Source of the DNA: Catellatospora sp. IY07-71
GTDB lineage: Bacteria > Actinomycetota > Actinomycetes > Mycobacteriales > Micromonosporaceae
Assembly (NCBI RefSeq): GCF_018326265.1
Contig: NZ_AP023360.1
Coordinates: 598,501 to 662,500, forward strand
Length of the DNA: 64,000 bases
Direction: 5' to 3'
Below the pieces are notes generated by a model, which did not search any database, had not been told where the DNA came from, and saw only the letters and a program-made list of their open reading frames with translations. This document shows positions 50,951 to 59,505 of this stretch, in pieces. A program made the position numbers and the translations under genes. Numbering within the stretch: position 1 is the stretch's first letter; each line of letters opens with the position of its first letter.

Positions 50951-51984
50951 AGCTCAAGGCCAACAGCGGACGGTTCGACGGCGGCCGGGGGGCGCGCCCG
51001 GCGGCGGCCACGGCACACCCGCCCGCCGCGCCCGGCACGGCCGTGCTCGGCGCGACGCCCGGCTCGCGCGACTGGCCCGCCGTCGGCGTGGTCATCCCCA
51101 CCCGCAGCCGCCCGGAGCTGCTGCGCAAAGCCCTGGATGCGGTACGCGCACAGGACTACCCCGGGCCGTTGCGCGTGCTCGTGGTCTTCGACCAGGCCGA
51201 GCCGGATCCATCGCTCGCCACCGACGGCGGGCGGCCGGTGCTGGTGGTGGCCAACGCGCGCCAGGCCGGGCTGGCCGGAGCGCGCAACACCGGCATCACG
51301 GCGCTGGACACCGAGCTGGTCGCGTTCTGCGACGACGACGACGTCTGGCACCCGGCGAAGCTGCGCCGCCAGGTGGACGCGCTGGCACGTACGCCCACCG
51401 CGCAGTTCGCGACGTGTGCGATCGAGGTGGAGTTCGAGGGTGCCGCGCACCCGCGGCTGGCCGGGACCGACCTGGTCACCGTGGACGACCTTGCGCGCAG
51501 CCGGATGTCGATGCTGCACTCGTCGGGCTTCCTGGCCCGGCGCGAGGCGCTGCTGGCGGACGGGGCGATCGGCCCTGTCTCCGAGGATGCCCCCGGCAGC
51601 CAGAACGAGGACTGGGACCTGCTGCTGCGGGCCGCTCGGCGGCACCCGATCGTGCACGTGGACGAGCCGCTGGTGCGGGTGCTCTGGGGGCGCAGCAGCT
51701 TCTACGCGTACGAGTACGCCACGAAGATCTCGTCGTTGCGCTGGATGATGGCCCGCCACCCGGAGATCTCCGGCTGCCGCCCCGGCGCGGCCCGGGTCTA
51801 CGGTCAGCTGGCCTGCTGGTCGGCCGCGGCCGGCGACCGCCGCCAGGCCTGGCGCTGGGCCCGCGAGACGGTCCGCAACAACTGGCGGGAGCCCCGTGCC
51901 GCCATCGCCCTGGCCGCTCTGACCGGCGCCGTCAAAGTGGAAACCGTCCTCACCGCCCTCCACCGCCGGGGCCACGGCATCTGA
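50947..51984 (+). CDS. Family 2 glycosyltransferase
   Basis: 345-residue GT-A fold enzyme with a 45-residue disordered start. Nucleotide-sugar motifs: VGVVIPTRSRPELLRKALDA and the metal site VAFCDDDDVWHPAKL. The acceptor base region is EDAPGSQNEDWDLLLRAARR. It transfers a sugar onto the growing repeat unit; which sugar is unknown. ATG overlaps the sulfotransferase stop, and the locus ends at the hairpin 52023. Confidence 0.88.
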   Translation: MKLKANSGRFDGGRGARPAAATAHPPAAPGTAVLGATPGSRDWPAVGVVIPTRSRPELLRKALDAVRAQDYPGPLRVLVVFDQAEPDPSLATDGGRPVLVVANARQAGLAGARNTGITALDTELVAFCDDDDVWHPAKLRRQVDALARTPTAQFATCAIEVEFEGAAHPRLAGTDLVTVDDLARSRMSMLHSSGFLARREALLADGAIGPVSEDAPGSQNEDWDLLLRAARRHPIVHVDEPLVRVLWGRSSFYAYEYATKISSLRWMMARHPEISGCRPGAARVYGQLACWSAAAGDRRQAWRWARETVRNNWREPRAAIALAALTGAVKVETVLTALHRRGHGI

Positions 51985-52022
51985 ACGCGATCCCACACGC
52001 CCGCTCGTTCGTGCGCGGCCTA

Positions 52023-52066
52023 CAACGACTCGCGCCCTCGCCCAGCAGGCAGGGCGCGAGTCGTTG
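52023..52066 (+). terminator. Hairpin ending the polysaccharide locus
   Basis: Perfect 16-bp arms CAACGACTCGCGCCCT/AGGGCGCGAGTCGTTG (52023-52038 with 52051-52066), 38 nt after the stop. Confidence 0.85.
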
Positions 52067-52111
52067 AGGCTGCGCACGCTGGGCGGAGGCAGGCGTTGCC
52101 GATGGGCGGTC

Positions 52112-52173
52112 GCGTACGATACCGTGTTGACTCTTGTTGGATTTCGGTGAGTTGATATCGGTGAGGAGGCGGG
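52112..52173 (+). promoter_or_regulatory. Promoter/operator region of the DeoR-galT operon
   Basis: An AT-richer stretch with three GTTGA/GTTGG direct repeats (GTGTTGACTC, TTGTTGGATT, GAGTTGATAT). Such repeats are typical of DeoR-type operators. GAGGAGGCGGG forms the ribosome site just before GTG 52174. Confidence 0.4.
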
Positions 52174-52929
52174 GTGCTCGCGCCGCAGCGACAGCAGGTG
52201 ATCCTGGCCCAGGTGCGCCGGGCGGGCGGTGTCCGCGTCGCCGACCTCGTCGCCGAGCTGGGCGTCTCCGACATGACCATCCGCCGCGACCTGGAGGTGC
52301 TGGCCGAGCGCGGGCTGGTGATCAAGGTGCACGGCGGGGCCACCGCTCCCCCGTCCGGCGTCGCCGACGAGCCCGGCTTCGCGGCCAAGGCCGAACGCCA
52401 GCGTACCGAGAAGGCCCGGCTGGCAGAAGCGGCGGCCGCGCACGTGAACCCGGGCAGCGCGATCGCGCTGTCGGCCGGCACCACCACCGTGCGGCTCGCC
52501 CAGCGGCTGATCGAGGTGCCGGGGCTGACCGTGGTCACCAACTCGATCCCGGTCGCCGACGTCTTCTACCGCTCCGGCCGCCCGGACCAGACCGTGGTGC
52601 TCACCGGCGGCACCCGCACCCCCTCCGACGCCCTGGTCGGCCCGATCGCCGTGGCCTCCCTGCGTGACCTGCACGTCGACCAGCTGTTCCTCGGTGTGCA
52701 CGGGCTCAGCGTGGACGCGGGGCTGACCACGCCGAACCTGCTGGAGGCGGAGACGAACCGGGCGCTCATCGCGGCCACCCGCCGCCTGGTGGTGCTGGCC
52801 GACCACACCAAGTGGGAGACGCTCGGCATCGCCTCGATCTGCCCGCTCAGCGCCGTCGACCTGCTGATCACCGACGCCGCCCCGCCCGTCGACGTCAGCG
52901 AGCTCACCGCCGTGGAGATGACCGCATGA
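52174..52929 (+). CDS. DeoR/GlpR family transcriptional regulator
   Basis: 251-residue sugar-phosphate responsive repressor. N-terminal winged helix RQQVILAQVRRAGGVRVADL, then VAELGVSDMTIRRDLEVLAE, and the C-terminal DeoR sensor fold with TVVTNSIPVADV, VVLTGGTRT, DQLFLGVHGLS and VVLADHTKWE. It probably regulates galT, whose ATG overlaps its stop, in response to a galactose-pathway phosphate ester (inference). Confidence 0.9.
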   Translation: MLAPQRQQVILAQVRRAGGVRVADLVAELGVSDMTIRRDLEVLAERGLVIKVHGGATAPPSGVADEPGFAAKAERQRTEKARLAEAAAAHVNPGSAIALSAGTTTVRLAQRLIEVPGLTVVTNSIPVADVFYRSGRPDQTVVLTGGTRTPSDALVGPIAVASLRDLHVDQLFLGVHGLSVDAGLTTPNLLEAETNRALIAATRRLVVLADHTKWETLGIASICPLSAVDLLITDAAPPVDVSELTAVEMTA

Positions 52930-53954
52930 AGCGCACCAGCACCACCCTGGCCGACGGCCGCGAGCTGATCTACTTCGACGAGCACGACGACGCGGTACGC
53001 GCCACCGTCGACACGCGCGAGCTGCCCACGCCGCCCCCGCCCGCGCAGCTGCGCTTCGACCCGCTCACCGAGGAGTGGATCGCGATCGCCGCGCACCGGC
53101 AGACGCGCACGTTCCTGCCGCCGGCCGCCGAGTGCCCGCTGTGCCCGGCCAAGCCGGAGTTCGCCGGTGAGGTGCCCGCCGACGACTACGACGTGGTGGT
53201 GTTCGAGAACCGGTTCCCCTCGTTCTCCGGCGACAGCGGCCGCTGCGAGGTGGTCTGCTTCTCCCCCGACCACGACTCGTCGTTCAAGGACCTGCCCGTG
53301 TCGCGGGTGCGCACGGTGCTCGCCGCGCTCGCCGACCGCACCGCCGAGCTGTCCGCCCAGCCGGGCGTCGAGCAGGTGTTCTGCTTCGAGAACCGGGGCG
53401 TCGAGATCGGCGTGACGCTGCACCACCCGCACGGCCAGATCTACGCGTACCCGTACGTCACGCCGACCACCCGCCGCTACCTCGACGCCGCCCGCCGGCA
53501 CCGGGAGCAGGGCCACGGCAACCTCTACGCCGAACTGCTGGCCGGTGAGCGCGCGTCGGGCGAGCGGGTCGTCGCCGCCAACGAGCACTGGACCGCGTTC
53601 GTGCCGTACGCGGCGCGCTGGCCGTACGAGATCCACCTGGCCCCGCACCGGCAGGTGCCCGACCTGGCCGCGCTCACCGACGACGAGCGCGACGCCTGCG
53701 CCCCGCTCTGGTCCGAGCTGACCCGGCGGCTGGACGGGCTGTTCGGGCTGGACATGCCCTATATCGCGGGCTGGCACCAGGCCCCGGTGCACGCCGACCG
53801 CGACCTCGGTTACCTGCACCTGCGTCTGATCAGCTCGCGCCGGGCCCCGGGAAAGCTGAAATACCTGGCCGGATCGGAGTCGGCGATGGGCGCGTGGGTC
53901 AACGACATCGCGCCGGAGCAGGCGGCGGCTGCGCTGCGGGCGGTTTCCCTCTAA
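52926..53954 (+). CDS. galT: Galactose-1-phosphate uridylyltransferase
   Basis: 342-residue Leloir-pathway enzyme exchanging UDP between glucose and galactose 1-phosphates. Zn site CPLCPA, catalytic VTLHHPHGQIYAYPYV (the HxH pair forms the uridylyl-His), second half NEHWTAFVPYAARWPYEIHL and YLHLRLISSRRAPGKLKYLA. ATG at 52926 overlaps the regulator's TGA. Could supply UDP-galactose for surface glycans nearby. Confidence 0.93.
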   Translation: MKRTSTTLADGRELIYFDEHDDAVRATVDTRELPTPPPPAQLRFDPLTEEWIAIAAHRQTRTFLPPAAECPLCPAKPEFAGEVPADDYDVVVFENRFPSFSGDSGRCEVVCFSPDHDSSFKDLPVSRVRTVLAALADRTAELSAQPGVEQVFCFENRGVEIGVTLHHPHGQIYAYPYVTPTTRRYLDAARRHREQGHGNLYAELLAGERASGERVVAANEHWTAFVPYAARWPYEIHLAPHRQVPDLAALTDDERDACAPLWSELTRRLDGLFGLDMPYIAGWHQAPVHADRDLGYLHLRLISSRRAPGKLKYLAGSESAMGAWVNDIAPEQAAAALRAVSL

Positions 53955-53964
53955 GTTCGTACAT

Positions 53965-54870
53965 GTGAACGAAGTAGAGGTCCTCGGCGTCGAGGTCGCG
54001 CCAGGCGTGACCCTGCGCCTGCGTCATCGGGCGGCCGCCGGTCCCACCGGGTCCGGCGAGGCCGCCGGCCGGACGGGCGGTGCGCCGCAACCGCCGCGTG
54101 AAGGGAAGGGCACCGCGTTCCTGCTGGTCCACGGACTGTCGTCGAACGCGCGGCTGTGGGACGAGGTCGCCGTCGCACTGGCCGCCGCCGGGCACCCGAG
54201 CTGGGCGGTCGACCTGCGCGGGCACGGCGAGTCGGACGCGCCGGAGTCCGGGTACGACACCGCGACCGCCGCGGCGGACCTGGCCGCGGTGATCGACGCG
54301 CTCGGCCTGGACCAGCCCGTGGTGGCGGGCCAGTCGTGGGGCGGCAACGTGGTGGTGCGGCTGGCCGCCGCACACCCGAAGCTGCCCGGTGCGGTGGGGC
54401 TGGTCGACGGCGGCTGGATCGACCTGCACAGCGCCTTCCCGGACTGGGAGTCCTGCGAGCGCGTGCTGCGGCCGCAGGACATCGACGGCCGCCCCGCCGA
54501 TGCCATGCGCCAGTGGCTGGAGTCGGCGCACGCCGACTGGTCGGCGACGGCCAAGGAGGCGACGCTGGCCAACATGCGCGTCCGCCCCGACGGCACCATG
54601 GAGCGACGCCTGACGATCCCCCGCCACCTGGAGATCCTGCGCTCCATGTGGGACGACCCGCCAGGCCCGGACCTGCCCCGGGTCACCGTACCGGCGCTGC
54701 TGCTGCCCGCGACCGGCCCCGACGACGAACGCGCCGCGCCGGTGCACCGTGCCGCCGCGGCGCTGCCCGCCGCGACCGTGCGCTGGTATCCCGGCAGCGA
54801 CCACGACCTGCACGCCCAGCACCCCGACCTGCTCGCCGCCGACCTGCTGAGCCTGGTCCGGGCCGGCTGA
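53965..54870 (+). CDS. Alpha/beta hydrolase
   Basis: 301-residue serine hydrolase. Oxyanion motif VHGLSSNARLWDEV (near residue 56), nucleophile VAGQSWGGNVVV (Ser124), lid region 150-225, and final His in YPGSDHDLHAQ. It has an unusual 45-residue Gly/Ala/Arg insertion before the first core strand. GTG at 53965, with no clear ribosome site, 10 nt after galT; probably co-transcribed. Substrate unknown. Confidence 0.83.
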   Translation: MNEVEVLGVEVAPGVTLRLRHRAAAGPTGSGEAAGRTGGAPQPPREGKGTAFLLVHGLSSNARLWDEVAVALAAAGHPSWAVDLRGHGESDAPESGYDTATAAADLAAVIDALGLDQPVVAGQSWGGNVVVRLAAAHPKLPGAVGLVDGGWIDLHSAFPDWESCERVLRPQDIDGRPADAMRQWLESAHADWSATAKEATLANMRVRPDGTMERRLTIPRHLEILRSMWDDPPGPDLPRVTVPALLLPATGPDDERAAPVHRAAAALPAATVRWYPGSDHDLHAQHPDLLAADLLSLVRAG

Positions 54871-54919
54871 CCGCGGTGGACTCCGTCCGCGCCCCTGACC
54901 TGCGCAGCGAGGAGAAGGC

Positions 54920-56248
54920 ATGACCAAGCTTCTGGTGATCATGGGATCCGGCGAGACCACCCCCACCATGATCAAGCCACACCGGCAGTTCTTCGCGACG
55001 CTGCCGGACACCGCGCCCGCGGTGCTGCTGGACACGCCGTACGGCTTCCAGCTCAACGCCGACGAGATCAGCGCACGGGCCGTCGGCTACTTCGCGCAGA
55101 GCGTCGGGCGGGCCGTGGACGTCGTGTCCTGGCGGCAGGCGCCGCCGCCCGGCCTGGACCGGGAACGCGCGCTGGCCGCCCTGCGCGGGGCCGGCTGGAT
55201 CTTCGCGGGGCCGGGGTCGCCGACGTACGCCCTGCGCCAGTGGCACGGCACGGAACTGCCCGCCCTGCTCACCCAGGCCGACGTGCTCGTGTTCGCGAGC
55301 GCCGCCGCGCTCACCCTCGGCTCGCACACCATCCCCGTGTACGAGATCTACAAGGCCGGCGCCGACCCGCGCTGGTCTCCCGGCCTCGACCTGTTCCACC
55401 AGCTCACCGGCGTGCCCGCGGTGATCGTGCCGCACTACGACAACGCCGAGGGCGGCCACCACGACACCCGCTTCTGCTACCTGGGCGAACCCCGCCTGGC
55501 CCGCCTCGAACGCGAGCTGCCCGACGGCACCCTCATCGTCGGCGTCGACGAGCACACCGCCCTCGTCTGCGACCTCACCGCCATGACCGCCACCGTCCTG
55601 GGCAACGGCACCCTCACCCTCCGCCGCGACGGCCACAGCACCGTCCACCCCGCCGGCACCGTCCTCCCCCTCCCCTTCCCCGAAAGGAAGGGCACCTTCT
55701 TAACGGAATACGTAGAGGAAGGGCACCTTCTTAACCCTCCCGGGAAGGGCGTCGAGGCAGGCCGCCGCGCGGCCGGGGACGGCGGCCGAGGGGTCGGGGG
55801 CTTCGGCGCGGTCGGTCCGGTCCACGACGGTGCGGTCCACGGCAGTGCGGTGGTCGCGGCGTCGCTGCGGGAGGCGGCCGACGAGGCCGAGGCGCGGTTC
55901 TCGGCCGCGCTGGCCGAACGCGACGTCGACGGTTGCGTGGCCGCGGTGCTCGAACTGGAGCAGGCCATCACCGACTGGAATGCCGACACGCTCACCTCCG
56001 ACTCCGGCGAGCACGCGCACGGCCTGCTGCGCGGCATGATCGTGCGGCTGGGCGCGCTGGCCGGCACCGCGGACCCGACGCCGCTGCTCACTCCGCTGGT
56101 GGAGGCGCTGGTCGCACAGCGGGAGCAGGCTCGCGCGGCGCGTGACTGGGCCGGGGCGGACCGGGTACGCGAAGCGCTGACAGCCGCCGGAATCGAGCTC
56201 CGGGACACCCCCGGCGGCCCCGTCTGGCTCCGCCGCACCGACGGTTGA
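54920..56248 (+). CDS. Peptidase-E-like/CysS C-terminal-like fusion with repeat insertion
   Basis: Open frame of 442 codons in three parts. Residues 1-254 form a class I glutaminase/peptidase S51-like domain ([33 protein letters not shown], nucleophile-like [33 protein letters not shown]). Next comes the peptide [18 protein letters not shown], encoded by a type A repeat. After a Gly-rich linker, about 130 residues resemble the C-terminal helical domain of cysteinyl-tRNA synthetase ([30 protein letters not shown]). ATG at 54920 with GAGGAG upstream. I recall similar two-domain proteins in other actinomycetes but cannot verify it; if so, the repeat entered the linker in frame. Otherwise a stop was lost. 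Confidence 0.7.
   Translation: MTKLLVIMGSGETTPTMIKPHRQFFATLPDTAPAVLLDTPYGFQLNADEISARAVGYFAQSVGRAVDVVSWRQAPPPGLDRERALAALRGAGWIFAGPGSPTYALRQWHGTELPALLTQADVLVFASAAALTLGSHTIPVYEIYKAGADPRWSPGLDLFHQLTGVPAVIVPHYDNAEGGHHDTRFCYLGEPRLARLERELPDGTLIVGVDEHTALVCDLTAMTATVLGNGTLTLRRDGHSTVHPAGTVLPLPFPERKGTFLTEYVEEGHLLNPPGKGVEAGRRAAGDGGRGVGGFGAVGPVHDGAVHGSAVVAASLREAADEAEARFSAALAERDVDGCVAAVLELEQAITDWNADTLTSDSGEHAHGLLRGMIVRLGALAGTADPTPLLTPLVEALVAQREQARAARDWAGADRVREALTAAGIELRDTPGGPVWLRRTDG
55681..55736 (+). repeat. Type A double-hairpin repeat, copy 4 (inside a gene)
   Basis: Units GGAAGGGCACCTTCTTAAC at 55686 and 55717. Unlike the other four copies, no stop codon precedes it, and the open frame continues through both units. 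Confidence 0.85.
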
Positions 56249-56307
56249 TCGCCACCTCGTGTCGGAAAGTGTGGCCAGACCACAGAATTCGACACGAGGC
56301 GGCGATC
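56247..56307. terminator. Hairpin after the fusion gene
   Basis: 18-bp arms with one mismatch (56247-56264 with 56290-56307), overlapping the TGA. It is one of two hairpins between convergent genes. Confidence 0.7.
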
Positions 56308-56327
56308 TTCGCCCGGGACAGGGAGAC

Positions 56328-56370
56328 AACAGAGCCGGCCCGCGTCTGGGGGACGCGGGCCGGCTCTGTT
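56328..56370. terminator. Hairpin between the fusion gene and icd
   Basis: Perfect 19-bp arms (56328-56346 with 56352-56370), 100 nt after the icd stop. The stretch 56371-56470 shows nothing else. Confidence 0.75.
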
Positions 56371-56470
56371 GGGAAGGGACAATCAGGCGGGATTCTTCTG
56401 CTGTTTCACCTGGTCAAACGACTGAAGCCGGACCAGGTTCCGGCCTCCCGCCCGATTCGCCGAGACGCGA

Positions 56471-57688
56471 TCAGGCGCCGAGGCGGCGGGCCAGGTTGGT
56501 GTCGAGGGTGTTCATGAACTCCTCGGTGGTCTGCCACGGCGCGTCGCGCGAGATCAGCAGCGCGAGGTCCTTGGTCATCGCGCCGCCCTCGACGGTCTCG
56601 ATGATGACCTGCTCCAGCGTGTTCGCGAAGTTGGTCACCTCCGGGGTGCCGTCCAGCTTGCCGCGGTGCGCGAGGCCCCGGGTCCAGGCGAAGATCGACG
56701 CGATCGGGTTGGTCGACGTCTTCTCGCCCTTCTGCCACTGGCGGTAGTGCCGGGTGACGGTGCCGTGCGCGGCCTCGGCCTCGACGGTCTTGCCGTCGGG
56801 CGTCATGAGCACGGAGGTCATCAGGCCGAGCGAGCCGAAGCCCTGCGCCACGGTGTCGGACTGCACGTCACCGTCGTAGTTCTTGCACGCCCAGACGAAG
56901 CCGCCCTCCCACTTGAGCGCCGCGGCGACCATGTCGTCGATGAGCCGGTGCTCGTAGGTGATGCCGGCGGCCTCGAACTCGCTCTTGAACTCGGTCTCGA
57001 AGACCTCGGCGAAGATGTCCTTGAAGCGGCCGTCGTACGCCTTCAGGATGGTGTTCTTGGTCGACAGGTAGACCGGGTAGTTGCGGGCCAGGCCGTAGCG
57101 CAGCGAGGCGCGCGCGAAGTCGCGGATCGACTCGTCGAAGTTGTACATGCCCATGGCGACGCCGCCGTCGGCGAAGTCGGCGACGGTCAGCTCCATCGGC
57201 TCCGAGCCGTCGGCCGGCTGGTAGGTGATGGTGACCTTGCCGGGGCCGGGGACCACGAAGTCGGTGGCCTTGTACTGGTCACCGTGGGCGTGCCGGCCGA
57301 TGACGATCGGCTTGGTCCAGCCCGGCACCAGGCGGGGCACGTTGCTCATGATGATCGGCTCACGGAACACCACGCCGCCGAGGATGTTGCGGATGGTGCC
57401 GTTCGGCGACTTCCACATCTTCTTCAGGCCGAACTCCGCGACGCGGGCCTCGTCCGGGGTGATGGTGGCGCACTTGACGCCCACGCCGTGCCGCTTGATC
57501 GCGTTGGCGGCGTCGATCGTCACCTGGTCGTCGGTGGCGTCCCGGTGCTCCATGCCCAGGTCGTAGTACTCCAGCTCCACGTCGAGGTAGGGCAGGACGA
57601 GCTGCTCGCGGATCTGCTTCCAGATGATCCGGGTCATCTCGTCGCCGTCGAGCTCCACGACCGGGTTGTTTACCTTGATCTTCGCCAT
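56471..57688 (-). CDS. icd: NADP-dependent isocitrate dehydrogenase
   Basis: 405-residue TCA-cycle enzyme of the dimeric, eukaryote-like NADP type. Seen: [20 protein letters not shown], the substrate loop [79 protein letters not shown] and the NADP-binding [21 protein letters not shown] at 57688 with GAGGAG upstream. Monocistronic. Confidence 0.96.
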   Translation of the reverse strand: MAKIKVNNPVVELDGDEMTRIIWKQIREQLVLPYLDVELEYYDLGMEHRDATDDQVTIDAANAIKRHGVGVKCATITPDEARVAEFGLKKMWKSPNGTIRNILGGVVFREPIIMSNVPRLVPGWTKPIVIGRHAHGDQYKATDFVVPGPGKVTITYQPADGSEPMELTVADFADGGVAMGMYNFDESIRDFARASLRYGLARNYPVYLSTKNTILKAYDGRFKDIFAEVFETEFKSEFEAAGITYEHRLIDDMVAAALKWEGGFVWACKNYDGDVQSDTVAQGFGSLGLMTSVLMTPDGKTVEAEAAHGTVTRHYRQWQKGEKTSTNPIASIFAWTRGLAHRGKLDGTPEVTNFANTLEQVIIETVEGGAMTKDLALLISRDAPWQTTEEFMNTLDTNLARRLGA

Positions 57689-57986
57689 CGTGCTGGCGCT
57701 CCTCTAACCTCTGGCGTCCGGCTGCAGAGGGCCGGGCGGCGGTCACGTCTAGCAGTACGAGCGTACTGCCAACTCGACCTGCCGCAACCGCCAGGGTGAC
57801 GTGCCTCCCGTCACGGGCGGCATCGGCCTGGCGGTCAGCGTCGTCGCCGGGCTCGTCCCGGCGCTGCTGCTCGGCTGGTGACGGGAGCCGGAGGGGAGCG
57901 GCGCGGGCCCGGGCGCACGGGCTGCCCGCACGTGGGCCAAGGCCACGCCGACCGAACGCGCGCGGACAGGGACCGCCGGGCAGGGA
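57689..57986. other. Intergenic region between icd and ung
   Basis: Contains the icd promoter side and one weak small frame (57801-57881, plus strand): GTG, 26 codons, very hydrophobic (GIGLAVSVVAGLVPALLLGW), which could be a tiny membrane peptide, but its ribosome site is poor. Nothing else was recognised. Confidence 0.3.
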
Positions 57987-58026
57987 CCGCCTGCCACCGC
58001 GCACGGCCGGGCGCGGTGGCAGGCGG
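57987..58026 (-). terminator. Hairpin after ung
   Basis: Perfect 16-bp arms CCGCCTGCCACCGCGC/GCGCGGTGGCAGGCGG (57987-58002 with 58011-58026), 9 nt after the stop. Confidence 0.85.
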
Positions 58027-58035
58027 ACGATCCGG

Positions 58036-58707
58036 TCAGCTCCAGCTGATCTCGCCGCGGCCCGCCTCCAGCAGCGCGGCCTTGATCTTCGAGAACGGCT
58101 TGCTGCCGAGGAAGCCGGCCGGGTTCATCGGGCTCGGGTGCCCGGCCTCCAGCACGATGTGGTGCGAGTTGGTGACCAGCGCGGCCTTCTTGCGGGCGTA
58201 GGCGCCCCACAGCACGAAGACCACGCGGTAGGGCGAGTCGTTGACCGCCTTGATCGCGGCGTCGGTGAACGCCTCCCAGCCCTTGTTGGCGTGGCTGCCC
58301 GGCTTGACGCCGACGGTGAGCACCGCGTTGAGCATGAGCACACCCTGGCTCGCCCACGGGGTCAGGTCGCCGTTCGTCGGCCGCTGGACGCCGAGGTCGT
58401 CCTCCAACTCCTTGTACACGTTGCGCAGGCTCGGCGGCACGGTCACGCCGGGGCGCACGCTGAAGCTGAGCCCGTGCGCCTGGCCGGGCTTGAAGTACGG
58501 ATCCTGGCCGAGGATGAGCACGCGGGTGTGCGCGGGCGAGGTGAGCCGGAACGCCGTGAACAGGTCCTCCTGCGGGGGATACACCGTCTCGGTGGCGTAC
58601 GCGTTTTCCACGAAGGCCGACAGCTTCGCGGTGGCGTCCAGGTCGAGGTGCGGCTTCATCACGTCGCGCCACTCGGCGGGCAGCAGGTCGAGCAGGTCCA
58701 ATGCCAT
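58036..58707 (-). CDS. ung: Uracil-DNA glycosylase, family 1
   Basis: 223-residue base-excision enzyme that removes uracil from DNA. Catalytic loop VLILGQDPYFKPGQAHGLSF (Asp water activator), substrate pocket LLMLNAVLTV-type segment and the DNA-intercalation loop GHPSPMNPAGFLGSKPFSK. ATG at 58707 (MALDLLDLL) is preferred; ATG 58719 and GTG 58737 are also in frame, and none has a good ribosome site. Confidence 0.93.
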   Translation of the reverse strand: MALDLLDLLPAEWRDVMKPHLDLDATAKLSAFVENAYATETVYPPQEDLFTAFRLTSPAHTRVLILGQDPYFKPGQAHGLSFSVRPGVTVPPSLRNVYKELEDDLGVQRPTNGDLTPWASQGVLMLNAVLTVGVKPGSHANKGWEAFTDAAIKAVNDSPYRVVFVLWGAYARKKAALVTNSHHIVLEAGHPSPMNPAGFLGSKPFSKIKAALLEAGRGEISWS

Positions 58708-58797
58708 GCCGGACACCATAGTGCCCACATCCGACAAGCGCGCGGCTCCGTCCCACCGCGGCGGTTTGCCTCACCTGACCTGCGGGTATGCCCACAC

Positions 58798-59325
58798 GTG
58801 CAGACTTTTCTGCCCTATCCGGACTTCGCGCTGAGCGCCGGGGTGCTCGATCCGCGGCGGCTGGGCAAGCAGCGCGTGGAGGCGATCCAGGTGCTGCGCG
58901 GGCTGATCGTGCCCGGATACGGCTGGCGCCACCATCCCGCCGTGAAGATGTGGGCCGGGTACGAGGAGGCGCTGGCCCGCTACGGCCTGGAGATGTGCGC
59001 CGCCTGGTCGGCGGCCGACCGCGCGGACACCTGCGCGGCCACCCTCCTGACCGACCTGCGGTCCGCGTGCGGAATCGTGGGGGTACGCCCCCAGCAGGCG
59101 CTCGCCGCGACGGGCGACCTGCCGCCGTGGCTGGGCGACGCGGCGTTCCACGCCGCCCACCGCTCCGCCCTGCTGCGCAAGGACCCGGCCTTCTACCAGC
59201 CGCTGTTCGGCGGCGAGGTGTCCGACCTGCCCTACGTCTGGCCCGCGTCGGACCGCGCCCCGCACGCCTGCCCGCCTGACCGCTCCCCCGCCCGCTACCG
59301 GCCACCCGCCGCCCGCGCCTCGTAG
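58798..59325 (+). CDS. MSMEG_6728-like conserved protein
   Basis: 175-residue cytoplasmic protein matching a conserved family named after MSMEG_6728: start VQTFLPYPDFALSAGVLDPR, then RLGKQRVEAIQVLRGL, YGWRHHPAVKMWAGYEEALARYG and FHAAHRSALLRKDPAFYQPLF. The family is common and associated in some genomes with DNA repair or phage genes; its function is unknown. GTG at 58798. Divergent from ung, so the two may share a promoter region. Confidence 0.83.
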   Translation: MQTFLPYPDFALSAGVLDPRRLGKQRVEAIQVLRGLIVPGYGWRHHPAVKMWAGYEEALARYGLEMCAAWSAADRADTCAATLLTDLRSACGIVGVRPQQALAATGDLPPWLGDAAFHAAHRSALLRKDPAFYQPLFGGEVSDLPYVWPASDRAPHACPPDRSPARYRPPAARAS

Positions 59326-59373
59326 ATCTTGTGCGCTTCGTGTCGCTCCAGCAGCACCAAGTGCACAAGATCT
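59324..59373 (+). terminator. Hairpin overlapping the MSMEG_6728-like stop
   Basis: Perfect 11-bp arms AGATCTTGTGC/GCACAAGATCT (59324-59334 with 59363-59373). Confidence 0.7.
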
Positions 59374-59448
59374 GGAAAGAGCCGCGAGGTCACGGCAGCG
59401 CCAAGCGGCCAGGCCGCTGTCGCGGCGCGGAGGCCAGCAGACGCGGAC

Positions 59449-59503
59449 GTTAAGAAGGGCACCTTCTACAACGCATAGCGTTAAGAAGGTGCCCTTCCTT
59501 TCG
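59449..59503 (-). repeat. Type A double-hairpin repeat, copy 5
   Basis: Units at 59449 (GTTAAGAAGGGCACCTTCTA) and 59480 (GTTAAGAAGGTGCCCTTCCT). Begins 2 nt after the mdh stop on the minus strand. Confidence 0.85.
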
Positions 59504-59505
59504 AC

